Positions 35,044 to 45,515 of a stretch of 64,000 bases of DNA are shown one piece after another; the first letter of the stretch is position 1; each line of letters starts with the position of its first letter. Below the pieces are notes generated by a model. That model had not been told where the DNA came from, did not search any database, and saw nothing but the letters and a program-made list of their open reading frames with translations. This DNA comes from Paramacrobiotus metropolitanus. Its lineage: Eukaryota > Tardigrada > Eutardigrada > Parachela > Macrobiotidae. The position numbers and the translations under genes are program-made. The stretch spans positions 620,001-684,000 of the forward strand of contig NW_026570280.1 of assembly GCF_019649055.1 (NCBI RefSeq). The letters run 5' to 3'.

Positions 35044-36030
35044 ATGAACAACTCCACGGGCGTTACACCGCGGGTGACCTTAGGCTGGGGTCCGCTGGAA
35101 CTGCTTAATCTGGCCATCGCCCTGCTCGGCACGCTCCTCAACGGCGGGATGATCCTCCACCTTATTTTCCGCAAATCCACGCACACCCCGTTCACTGTGT
35201 ATTTAATTAATTTATTGTTAAGCAACCTGGTCAAAACCGCGGGTACTAGTTTAGCCAACGCGCTACTATATGTTTCTCCGGTGTTTCACTATAGCCACGC
35301 CGCGTGTGATTTTTACATGATGACCTCGTATTTCTCCATGGCCGGGATGATCCACACCCACGTCCTGATTTCATGTAACCGCCTGTGGGCGGTTACCTAC
35401 CCGCACGCTTACCGTACCCGCCACACAACCCCCGTGGCGGTGGCGGCGTGCGCCGGGATGTGGCTGTACTTAGCGATCATGTTATTACCGCAGTTGATCC
35501 GCGATTCCCTGTACTTCCGCTGGCCGATGGAACTGTACAACCGGTGTCTGTTGAACATCGACGCGCAACGTTTCCTCATCACGACGATGCAGTTGGTGGT
35601 GTATGTCCTCCCGGAGATGTTCGTGTTGGTGACCTTTCCGTTGATCTGGCGTAAACGGAAGTTGACCGCCCAGCGGGTGGCGCCGACGGTGACCGGGAAG
35701 ACCGTTAGTAAAGCGGTGAGTCGCGCGGACACGGATTCGGACGGGGAGTCGCTGGCGCCGGCGGCGGGGACTTCCGGCGGAAGTGGGAAGCGGCGGACGC
35801 GGAGCATGACGGTGTTCGTGATGTTGATGGTCAGTATGTTTATCTGCTGGACGCCGCTGCTGCTGCCGACGTTCGTGGCATGCTTCGTCGATTTCAAGAG
35901 CAGCGCGTACTTCCGCGTGACGACGCTGTTGTTCACGGCGGAAGCGATTATCGATCCGGTGCTGTTCGCGCTGGTGTTTGTTGACGGGGTATGGCGACGG
36001 GTCAGCCGGATGTTTCGTTTCGTCAGCTAA
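35044..36030 (+). CDS. Single-exon rhodopsin-like GPCR, orphan
   Basis: The 328-aa frame has seven hydrophobic segments at about residues 19-41, 50-72, 87-109, 129-151, 176-200, 255-281 and 291-313. Asn-glycosylation is possible at NNST near the N-terminus. Cys88 at the top of TM3 and Cys168 in extracellular loop 2 can form the conserved disulfide. The DRY position reads NRL within CNRLWAVTYP (residues 112-117). TM6 has CWTP, and TM7 has DPVLF where NPxxY is usual. The third intracellular loop is long, Ser/Gly-rich and basic at its end. Lack of introns and altered motifs fit an expanded lineage-specific family; the decayed copy at 4384-5163 is a relative. The ligand is unknown. Confidence 0.9.
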   Translation: MNNSTGVTPRVTLGWGPLELLNLAIALLGTLLNGGMILHLIFRKSTHTPFTVYLINLLLSNLVKTAGTSLANALLYVSPVFHYSHAACDFYMMTSYFSMAGMIHTHVLISCNRLWAVTYPHAYRTRHTTPVAVAACAGMWLYLAIMLLPQLIRDSLYFRWPMELYNRCLLNIDAQRFLITTMQLVVYVLPEMFVLVTFPLIWRKRKLTAQRVAPTVTGKTVSKAVSRADTDSDGESLAPAAGTSGGSGKRRTRSMTVFVMLMVSMFICWTPLLLPTFVACFVDFKSSAYFRVTTLLFTAEAIIDPVLFALVFVDGVWRRVSRMFRFVS

Positions 36031-36204
36031 GAAATCTACTTATTTTACTGATATTTTATAAATTATTGTACTGTGCATTTTTACATTTATTAGTTAAAAG
36101 GTATATTTATTTTATTTTTGACATGTCTTTCCAATGAATTTGCTGGCTATTTTAACACGATCCTTACCCACCTTATTTTTCTATGCACAGCTTCTGTGTT
36201 GTCT

Positions 36205-36210
36205 AATAAA
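36205..36210 (+). terminator. Polyadenylation signal of the GPCR gene
   Basis: AATAAA occurs about 175 bases after the GPCR stop codon in AT-rich DNA, and is the first good match downstream. Confidence 0.45.
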
Positions 36211-36387
36211 TTTCCTGGGATTCGAAACGATGTACTCTGTACTCGTACATGAATGCTCGTCTGGTTCACTTAGATTTTAATAAGCAACTGCAGTCTACTC
36301 ATTTGTTACTATATTACTATACGTGAAAACAATATTTATTACTGACATCGCGTATTACAAAAGTAACAAGAAAAACAATCATTGACA

Positions 36388-36900
36388 TCATTGCCGTTCA
36401 GCTAATTTAAAGGCAAAATACACATCTTCCTTCTCAACCACGTCACTAAAAGTACCGAGAACTGATACTGCATTTCCTCTCTGAATCTCGATACCAATTC
36501 TCTGACGCAAAAACTCCCCTGAGCGAGGGTTGCCTGTACAGTCACAAATCTTTCGCGACAAATCTTTAAAGAACTTCTTCGTCAGCGGCCCAAATGTTCC
36601 CGTAGTTTCGAACGCTAGCGGTTGAACAATGTAGCGGTCTGCTAGCCCGATATACTTTCCTAACTTCCGGTTTTCCCGGATCTCCGCTGCACTTCCCGGC
36701 ACCCTGGACGTCTTGGCGATGTACGTTTGGGCAAATGTGTCTGCCACGGTAACATCCCACACTAGCGGCTTTCCATTCTTCCATGGGAAACCTGTCACTC
36801 CGTCGGGCCGCTTTCCATCGCCTCTGTCTAGGCCCACCGGCTCGAGCGACGAAGGTACTTTTGCCGAACTCAGCGCTCGCTTGGTTGCTTCGTTCAAGAC
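36388..36900 (-). pseudogene. 5'-truncated non-LTR retrotransposon, endonuclease end only
   Basis: The 169-aa frame covers the C-terminal restriction-like endonuclease. It shows KRPDGVTGFPW, then PLVWDVTVADT (the PD...D-type catalytic core), GSAAEIRENRKLGKYIGL and FLRQRIGIEIQRGNA. It aligns domain by domain with the C-terminus of the longer element at 37504-40474 but is clearly diverged, so it is a separate insertion. Homology stops abruptly near 36900, where a 5' truncation is expected. The frame itself is intact. Confidence 0.75.
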
Positions 36901-37503
36901 TATTACTATACTATATTTACCGGTTGCTGGTACTTAACTACAGATACTGAAGGATTGTTTTGATACAATTAAAGAAGGAACATTTCCCCGTGCGTTTGCT
37001 GATGTATTTAGCAGTCGCTGCATTCGTGAATAATTTTCTATTCCACTTTTTTGGTACAATTACTCTATGGCTTTAATAATAAAATTACACTGTAATGATT
37101 AGGTTTGTTTTGGCAGCCGGTTGCGGATGAATCTGCCAGTCGCTGGTAATTATGTTATTTTCAGACAGACCATGGAGAAACCTTTCCCGGGAGCTTGTTA
37201 CTGTGCGCTGATTAGCCACCATAAATTTGCTGAAGAAAATAACGGGAGTATGTATTAGACGCACCCAGTACGTACATAATAATTCTACTAGTGCGTGTTG
37301 CGGATCGCCTCGATCGGTCACTTACTGCTACTTCGCAACCGACTCGAGTAGCATGATTAATACTGATCATTAGTATGTACCAGAAGGGAAAATCTATTCC
37401 TATACTTTATACGTATCGATTATTTGTATAATTGTATACGACTGCAGCATACAAATCAAAAAACATTAATAAGTTAACCAAACGGTGAAAGAAGAATTTA
37501 TTA
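36901..37503. other. Spacer between two retrotransposon copies
   Basis: The stretch includes the presumed 3' untranslated tail of the longer element on the minus strand; its AATAAA reads on the minus strand at 37497-37502, just after the TGA. The rest has no gene I can support. Confidence 0.4.
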
Positions 37504-40474
37504 TCACAACAGAAAGAGCTCAGTAAACTTTTCAACTCCGTCCATTGTTCCGAAAACTGAAGCCGCATTTCCCCGCTGAATCTCCAGGGACAGTCGCTGT
37601 CGGAGAAATTCATAGAACGAGCCTCTCCAGTTTGATTACGTAAACGCTTCCCGATTTCCTTGATAATAGCGGTAGCTGAAGGTCCCCATGGGCCCATTGT
37701 TTCAAAGGCAATGGCTGCGAAAATGTAGCGCCCACTCAGGTACGAGTACAAACTGGCTTTCCTTTCTTCTGCCTGTACCGCCGCCGATCCGGGAGTCGAC
37801 GATATAGACCTTATATGGGAAGCAGCAACCGTATCGACACAAGTGACATCCCATGCCAAGCACATACCCCTCTGCCATGCAAACGTTGTGCAGCCGTCTG
37901 GGCGTCGTTCGCTCGTATGTGAGGTGCCGCGTGGTTCCAGTTTAGCGGGGAAGCCGGCGGAAACAAGGGCACGGCATACAATGCTAATGAGCCCGCCGTG
38001 CCGTGGGTGCCTGCCGGCTGAGAAAGCGCAGGATAGGCCGTGGTGTGCATATCGGTCTACTGGCTTGTGACACTTCATACACTCATGTGGTTCACAGATA
38101 ACCGCGCCAAGTCGGAGGCCAACCGAAATTTTCAGCGTGTCGTCGTCGAGCAAATTCCCTACATGAGCGGAGGGCAATGCATTCAGCCAAATGCCTGCTT
38201 CCGGCCACGACTGGGCAAGTAAACGCGCTTTGTTAATCTCATCGTCGCGATACACTTCCAGCAAGGTGGACAGAGATACGTTGCACAGCGGCAAATCCCA
38301 GGTTTTTTGCAATTTACGGACGTTAGATTCGGGCAGTGCTGCTTGGCGAGCGTTTATCTTCCACAGGTTTAAAGCCTCCGTGGTATTCACAGCCGGCCGT
38401 GCGGGTAACAGAAGGGATACCAAGTCGGATACGGAGTGAATCGAAGCCAGAAAGGCTGGAAGCGCTAATTCCTCCGATCGACGTATTCCGATACCCCTTC
38501 TGCTAACCGGGAGACTGGCTTCTCGCCAACTAGGGTAATCGTCATGGTTAGTTCGGACATTGCACAACTGCTGGAAACAGGAGCGTAGAGTTTCATCAAT
38601 CTGGTACAGCTGCTGCGGATACCTCCACGCGTTGCAACATCTCAACATATAAATGATTTTTGGGGCGCCGAGACAATGTTTCAAGAGGTACAAAGCCTGG
38701 TGTCGTGGAAGAAGCTGCATTCGCTCACAAACCGAAACAAGTGTCGCAGCTTTTTCGGTAAACATCGAAGCGATTGCATCGTCTAACACCGGTGCTCCGA
38801 GGAGTGTCAGGTTGGCACTGGACATAACACGCAGCTGCGGATATCGAGTGATAAAGCTGTCCACTGCTTCTTGCTGAATGCTTTCAGATCCTCCTGTAAC
38901 ATACAGTTCACATTTTGCGACGTTTATTTCCAGACCAATAGCCCTGGCGCCTTCGACAACTTTTGTAAAATTTTCCAATACGTTCAAAGGAAGCCCGCCC
39001 AAGGTCCCATCGTCGAGATACCAAGCATTGAGTTCGATGCTGAGAGAAGCAATTACAGCTTGCAGGGCAATGCAAAACGGCAATGCACTTGCAGGGCAAT
39101 GGTCCTAGTGGATGCCCCTGCTGAACTCCTGATTCTGACGACAAAATGTATTCGTCAAGAAACAATGACGAATGGTGACCGTAAACTGACTGAAAAAATG
39201 GAAAAGATTCCGGAAAATGCAATTTCACGACATTTAGGACTACTTCGCGGGAAACTGTGTTAAATGCATTCCGAAAATCCACTTTGATAACGGCTTTTAT
39301 GCTTTCCGGTGACGTGTCGAGAAAACATCTAGTACCGTGGGGCGTGGACTATGGCCTCAGCTCCACCACGCACATTAAAACCAAGCTGCACCGGCGAAAG
39401 GATGGCGGTTGCTCGCTCCGCAACTTTAGTGCAAACGATCTTGGCTATCACACGGCGTAAGGTTAATACTACCGCAATCGGGCGCAGACCACCGTCTTTT
39501 TTTCGAAGGGCCAGCAGCTTTCCTCCGAAAAATGTAGGATGAATGTCGGTAGGCACGTTTCCCTGTAGAACGAGGTTAAGGACGGACGCAAGAGATTCAC
39601 AAAATTGCCCGCTGTGGTCGTCAATTTTTCCACCAACAATGTCAAGTAAGTGCTGTGGCCGCAAACCATCGGGACCTGCCGCAGATCCTCGTGGGAAGCT
39701 GTGGATAGCTGCAAAAACATCCGCAGGGTTCACAGGTGGCGCTGAAGGCGTGTCGGCAGGAGGAGGCGTCACGAGCGGAGGGGGGCATTCGGGGTGCTTT
39801 GCCCTGAGCTCCTTCAGAGTCTCCTGAGTAATCTCCGCGATGGAGTCCGTGGATATCACGACACGCATCGCACCGGAGACAGATCCGTCATCGATTTTCT
39901 GGCCTACGCGACGGGCGAGGTCTTCGTCGGTACTCCTTTTCTTCTTGGCACTGGGGGGCTGCGAAGGAAGGAACTGGACATCGCGATCGTACAAATCCAG
40001 GTTCTTCTTCACTGCAGATGCCAAAGAACTGGTGCGCTCCGTTTTCGTCTTGGCAGGCAGGCGGAGTGCTGTTGAGGCGAAAGCGAGCAGTTTCAGCCAG
40101 GACTTACTATCGTTCTTAGTCGCAACTTCCAGCAGCGCTTTTTGCGGAAACTGTCTTGCCGCAGGCCTGGCTCCATGTGGAATGCGGCGAAGAATTCGTT
40201 CCTTCGATGGGTGGAAGGCCTTTGGAATTTGAGGCGGGGTAGGGGCTGCTCCGGCAGAATTGTTTCCTGTGGCTGTGGGAATGGGCACTGTAGCTGGAGC
40301 ACCAGAGCGTGAGGAGCCAGCTGCAGGCTGTGGGGCTGCACGCTGTGGAGCTGTCGAAGGCGCGAGACGGAGAGCTTTGCGTTGAGCTTTCTTGCACACT
40401 TCCGAGTCTCGCTGCGCAGATAAACCGTGCGATGATTTGCAGACTTTGGAACAGAGATCGCACTTGTATTCCAT
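37504..40474 (-). pseudogene. Non-LTR retrotransposon (C2H2 finger, RT, restriction-like endonuclease), broken
   Basis: From the minus-strand ATG at 40474 the protein begins MEYKCDLCSKVC, a zinc finger, and runs through a basic Pro-rich linker to reverse transcriptase blocks: GPDGLRPQHLLD, KDGGLRPIAV, DFRNAFNTVSREV, GVQQGHPLGPL and the active site AWYLDDGTLGG. The C-terminus has the CCHC motif CMKCHKPVDRYAHHGLSC, then RRPDG and LAWDVTCVDT of a restriction-like endonuclease, and RQRLSLEIQRGNAASVFGTM. This architecture belongs to the R2/NeSL/HERO-like group of non-LTR elements; the exact clade is not resolved. Frame breaks occur near 39330, near 39090 (a 16-bp local duplication) and near 37615. 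The copy is therefore dead. Confidence 0.85.
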
Positions 40475-41427
40475 GATGTCAGGCAGCCTAAAAACAGCTA
40501 CCAAAGCCAGAAAAGGAACCCACAAACCCGAGTGAGAACACGTAGACAGGCAACGACGTACCCTGTTTACCGAGAGCCGTCGCAACGAACTCAACGGTGG
40601 TGAATGGTAGAAGCATGCGTTCTTCCCGGGAAATCCAAAGATTAGAAAAAGAAATCCACAATCCGAAATCCACCATACGACTGCTGTTTAGATGTCATAT
40701 TGGTTGCGCCGAGCTGCTATTAAAGGCTAAATCTCATTGCATTAAAAGCGGTATAACATCTTACGATCAGCTTGTTATAACCACAAAGACCACACAAAAA
40801 AACTGGTTCGGCCAACTAACTATACGATATCGATCACTGATCCGAAGATACGTAGGAACTCAACATGCTGGTACGCACCAAGAAAGTCGTTAGAATCAGC
40901 AAGTCTGTGCACATGCAGGGACGGAAATGCCCAGTGAACAGCGTGGTTTGCTGTGCTCGATTACCGCTCTGTGCCTATCCGATGCAAACAGCGTTGATAC
41001 CGCACTGCCGTTGGCCCGTTGCTATATATATCGCGACGGCACACCGGCTCTCCGTTTTCATATCTAGAAAATCGTTGAGAGAGTGTAGCACATGTTCTAC
41101 AGTTCGGCCGTCTACGTGCACCATACTAATCGTAAGCGTTTTCGTCGCGTGCTTACTCTGGGTCCGATATCTGACTGCCCAATTATCTGGAAAAAAAACG
41201 TATGGTACACTGTCGGGATTACTTTCCATGTTATTGTGGATTACGGGGACATGATTTCATTTTTCTGGTAAGAAACCTGAAAAATGGAACCATGTCCCCG
41301 CAATCCATGGTAAAAAATGGTATTTCCTTTCCGGTCCACCTTGAGACGGTTGTCGGTTGACACAGCGTAAAAATATTATTCGACATGTAGAGACGAAATA
41401 TGTGGATGGGGTACTCATATTCCTAAA

Positions 41428-41488
41428 CGTCCTCTTCCTGCCAGATTATATCGTTTAGTAAACGATATAATCTGGGAGGAGGAGGACG
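41428..41488. repeat. 29-bp near-perfect inverted repeat, 3-nt loop
   Basis: The inner 16 bp (CCAGATTATATCGTTT) are perfectly complementary to the right arm across an AGT loop. The outer 13 bp continue with two mismatches. Such a tight cruciform is typical of a foldback insertion rather than of a coding region. Confidence 0.85.
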
Positions 41489-42300
41489 GCAGAGAAGTGC
41501 CTAATTCTCTGTCGTCAACGGGTTACCTGGCACCTGAAGGATACTGGCCCAGCAACGGACAAATTCCCTATGAACTGTCAGGATTCAGTAAGTGTGTTCA
41601 CTTACCTGTTAATTAATTCACTTACCTGTTAATTACTACCGGACCGACCAACTTTGTCACATAATGTTTCCGTATTTTTGTCTGTAACTCCCGTTCAGAG
41701 TCAGACGATGAGCAAACAACGACAATTGCAAGCGCCCTCCGCATTATGGAATGGCACAGCAACGGCTGCATCGCATTCAATTAAGAAACGGTTAGTTTTT
41801 CTTAGATTATTTCGGCGGTTTTTTCTAGGTTTTTCTAAATTTTGGGTTAATTTCACAAGAAAATCTGAGGAATGACCTAAGAAAACAGCAAAAGAAATCC
41901 TAAGAAACCTAAGGAAACTAAAACAACTAAGAAAGCTAAACAAATAAAACAAAAAAAACTGAGAAAGCTAAGAGGTAAGAAAACTAAGAAAACTAGGAAA
42001 GCTGAGAAGCTAAACAAAACTAGGAAACCTCAGAAAATTCAATAAGTACAATACCACCGCCGAGGCGACCACTATCAGTCCCATTAGCACCGCCGGTATC
42101 ACTATAAACCATTACCAGTATTGCCACAGCCACTGCCAGGACCAGTACCATCAACTACAACTGCCCGGAGAATTTAAAATGTTCTTCTTAATTTTTTCAT
42201 GAATATATTTTAGATAGAGATTACAGTTGGATGCCAGAACCATCTCATTTCGAGATTCCGGCAGTTGTCACGTTTTATCGCTTGCTAGAACGCGTACGTA

Positions 42301-42333
42301 GTGGCAACTGCCACCGGCAGTGGCAGTTGCCAC
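42301..42333. repeat. Perfect 14-bp inverted repeat, 5-nt loop
   Basis: GTGGCAACTGCCAC is followed by CGGCA and by its exact reverse complement. Each arm is itself a partial palindrome (GTGGCA/TGCCAC). Confidence 0.85.
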
Positions 42334-43251
42334 TGCCACATTTTATCCCCTGCCGCCTTTGAGCCCTGTCGAGCACTTTTTTGGCAAGAAGTCTCCCCAC
42401 AGATGCCAAGCGGACATGGGGCGTATCATCGGCCGTCCAACCAGAGTCACGCTGCATACCCACTGCTTGCCACCCGGCACCATTCAGCATTAATTTTATG
42501 CCTGTACACGCTGGGATTCCTCCACGAACACAGTCGCCCAGATGGCAGATGGCAGATGGGAACGAGCATGTCAACATCGTGGCCAGTAACATGGTATCCG
42601 AAATAGAGATGAGAAGGAGCACCCTTAAATGGTCACCTTTGACCATCCGCATGCATCAGTGACTCAATATCATAGGGATGACCCATCCTTATGACGTCGA
42701 GTCGCAGATGCATTACGATCCGCCGCTCTCCAAGGCCCCCCTGCAAACCGGCCATCGTTTCCAAGGCCCGTCCGCCGCCCGATTGACGGACCAACAGCAC
42801 GCCCTCATTCGGAAGCTGGAGACGGCCTCCAGCTGTCCTAAATTATGGTTCGAAGCACAGGTAAGGTAGGCACAGGTAAGGCGTTTTGGAAAGAAGGAGA
42901 AATTCAGGTCAGTTTTTAGATTAGGATTAGTAGTTGTCACAGAGTCTGCCCTAAGTACGGCACTCCGTGGTGATCTCAGCGAGGGAGGGCGATCAGATGA
43001 AGTCCTGTCTGTTGAGGAAATTCCGAAGAATGGAGCGGAATGGAACCGCCGGCTACCGAGTATGATCCACGTAGCACAGCCACTGTGCCATCGCCGCTGT
43101 TGGCGAAGATCAAGATACTTGTGCTTGAGCTTGAGCCAACCAGGTAGGTGGCGGTGGGGCGGCTGCTTTGGGTACCCTCTTACATAGTCAACACTTTAAG
43201 AGGAAGCCCCGGAAACTTTTTGTATTTTTTTTAATTTTGAGAAAGGCTGAT

Positions 43252-43281
43252 TATTACGATAGTTCGAGCACTATCGTAATA
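43252..43281. repeat. Perfect 11-bp inverted repeat, 8-nt loop
   Basis: TATTACGATAG is followed by TTCGAGCA and by its exact reverse complement. Confidence 0.8.
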
Positions 43282-44478
43282 TTCCAGCACTTTTTATTGC
43301 TTGAAGATAATAGTGTTCAATGAAGGTACAGCTGTATAACGGTAGTCGGCACCTTCCGTAAATATTCAAAAAACCGAGGAGTTCCCGTGGATCACTCGTT
43401 AATTATCCCTTTACCCTATAAATTGTAGTTATTCGTTTTATGCATTGCAATTGTATCAGCTAAGCTGTATCAAGTATGAAAGGGTTCGCACGCCATCTTT
43501 AAGTGCATCGATCGTATCCCGCCGAAGACCAGATCCAGGTATCCATGATACCTGCTCACCATAAAGTATAAACCATTGCCGCTTGATTGTCGGCTATAGG
43601 AACCCATTTTTACACTAAGTACAACCTGTACAAGAAAGCGTCACAAGTGCGAACCGCTATAATCTACCCCACGGCAATCCACGCCAAACGTGTCCCCGTG
43701 GACATTTCCGCTGTGTTCGTCCCACCTCCCGCCAGGCTGCCACCCTCGACGAAATGGTAGCCCTTTTACCAGAATGGTGATACAAGGAACCTGCGCGGGG
43801 AAGCTGATTTTGCGGTCAAAATGTGACCTTTCAAACTGCCACCATCGTTATCAAACCAAAAAAAATCCTGAAATTTGGTCAGAGTGGACATATTACTGCC
43901 GGGACTTAACAATATGCACGGACATGATGTTGCCACGATGGTGAACGTTTGCTTCTCATTCGCAAACTCAACATCGTTGCCGAGAAGTGTTGATTCTGGA
44001 TGAACGCACACACGTGAACGATTTATCCGTGTTATTAATTGTGACACTCTGTGAATCAAACGGTACATGTAGTGAGCATCCGGTATTGTACAGCGCCGGG
44101 AAACAGTTCATTCGTCTGCGGATGTGTTGGTGCTCGAAGTGTGCACATTTACCGCATATGCAGTCATCGCAGTTATCTGGTTTTATCACTGGCAGCGATG
44201 GGCTTGGGGGAGGAGCCCCGTTGATAACGGCAAAATTACCGCTGCTGTGGCATGTAAGACCGCAAAAGATGTACGACATAAAGGGCGCACGGACCAGGGA
44301 GGGCGTTTGAGTGCCCGGAGCCAGGTTACTTTGCCATAAACTGACCGGAAATCCATGCCGGTCCTTGATTTCTTTATTATGACCATTATGATCCACAATT
44401 TCAGTGATGGTAACAGAGGGGATGGGAAGTAAGTTTTAAGGGGACATTTTTGCCGATCACACTTATGGGTTATGTGTA

Positions 44479-44726
44479 TGTGGGCTTCGCCACACAATGC
44501 GTACGTTCGTTGATGCGTACGTTCTTCGTTCTGTATCTGTAATTGTGTAATGTTCGTTCTTCGGCCAACGTGTTGTGCAACACGTTGGCCTTGCTTGTAT
44601 GTTGTGCGTTTAGAGAGCTATATAAAGGCCCACTTCTGCTTGCAGAGTGGGGTGGTGCAGTCGAGTAGGTTTCCCATTGTATGGTATAAGTGATATAGAG
44701 TAGGCCTTTATGGGCCAGCTCCCACA
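44479..44726 (+). repeat. 5' LTR of the RT-less element
   Basis: 248 bp with TG...CA ends inside a TGTGGG/CCCACA terminal inverted hexamer. It contains a TATA box (TATATAAAG at 44619) and a perfect 28-bp palindrome at 44563-44590 (GGCCAACGTGTTG, TG, then the reverse complement). Identity to the 3' LTR is 246/248 by eye. Confidence 0.9.
44619..44627 (+). promoter_or_regulatory. LTR TATA box
   Basis: TATATAAAG sits about 107 bp before the LTR end, and the same box is present in the 3' LTR near 54237. It would start the element RNA around 44650, leaving a short R-U5 region. Confidence 0.6.
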
Positions 44727-44727
44727 C

Positions 44728-44747
44728 TGGTAGCAGATCGTGGTTCC
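44728..44747 (+). promoter_or_regulatory. Primer-binding site of the outer element
   Basis: One base after the LTR the sequence reads TGGTAGCAGATCGTGG. The first ten bases match the complement of the 3' end of eukaryotic initiator tRNA-Met (ending CTGCTACCA); the rest diverges. A conventional tRNA 3'-end primer is therefore likely, but its identity is not certain. Confidence 0.6.
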
Positions 44748-45229
44748 GGTCTTATTTGATTTTATGAATTTTTTTTAAACTAACGGGAGCTGGCCCAAAT
44801 CAATTATCCCACTTTTATTATCATCATTCTGCCTTAATTTTCTTTCCAATTCCATTCGAATATTATCCTTCACGATGCCTAATGAGGACACCCGGATTAC
44901 TTATAAAAACATCGCCTGTTTTTTTTTCTTCCGCAACGGCCCATTCACCTGGTGACCTTTCTTGATTAGTAAACCGGCTCAGTACGTGAGTGCATTAAGT
45001 AGCTCTGCCCTAAACTCATTTATTATATTTTGTTACGATCAAGGTAAAGCAGTATAGACTGCTCAAAACAACGAAATTTATTTGCATCATCTAACTTTTG
45101 CCTAGTCAAAGCAGTAATAAACTATGTATGCCCGAAAATAAATATGTCTCAACTTTGCCTCTTCAAATGTAAGCAGTTTGTTAGAGTTTATGCCTTCTGA
45201 AATTACATTTTGTTTGCCCGTAATATATT

Positions 45230-45448
45230 TGTTAGAATTTATGAGTGTAACCGTTACTAATGTCTGTTACTCATGTTGGCACCCAGCCCCTTTGTCATAC
45301 ACCGGCCTTAAAGGCGAAGTTGTTACTCAGAAGTTTAGTCAATATGACTGTTTTACTGAGTATATAAGAAGCTACAATTACAATGTTAACAACACAGGGA
45401 ATTACTCTTCATTAAAGCAAACTACCAAAACCACGGTTAATTCTATCA
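45230..45448 (+). repeat. 5' LTR of the copia element
   Basis: Begins TGTTAGAATTTATGAG and ends TTCTATCA. It contains a TATATAAG box near 45360. The only difference from the 3' LTR is ACACAGGGAA versus ACACAGAGAA. Confidence 0.9.
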
Positions 45449-45459
45449 GATTATGAGAC
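45449..45459 (+). promoter_or_regulatory. Copia primer-binding site, elongator tRNA-Met anticodon arm
   Basis: Directly after the LTR, GATTATGAGAC is complementary to GTCTCATAATC, the anticodon stem-loop of eukaryotic elongator tRNA-Met (anticodon CAT). With the last LTR bases the match is 14 nt (TCAGATTATGAGAC). Drosophila copia is primed by an internally cut 5' half of a tRNA-Met (initiator), so half-tRNA priming from a different tRNA-Met is the inference here. Confidence 0.6.
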
Positions 45460-45515
45460 CTGCTTGTCTCTAAGCAGTGTTGAGTTTGTTTTATCATTGT
45501 TGTGTGGATACTACA

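Larger units (their letters stand above)
40475..44478. other. Gene-poor stretch with several perfect hairpins
   Basis: No gene is supported between the non-LTR element and the LTR element. Three perfect or near-perfect inverted repeats occur (41428, 42301, 43252). A short GC-rich plus-strand frame at 42678-42861, followed by a CAG|GTAAGG donor, might be a lone exon, but no partner exon was found. Confidence 0.4.

Noticed and set aside
44470-44727. Minus-strand frame repeated at 54040-54345
   Set aside because: It is the reverse strand of the LTR and recurs only because the LTR does.
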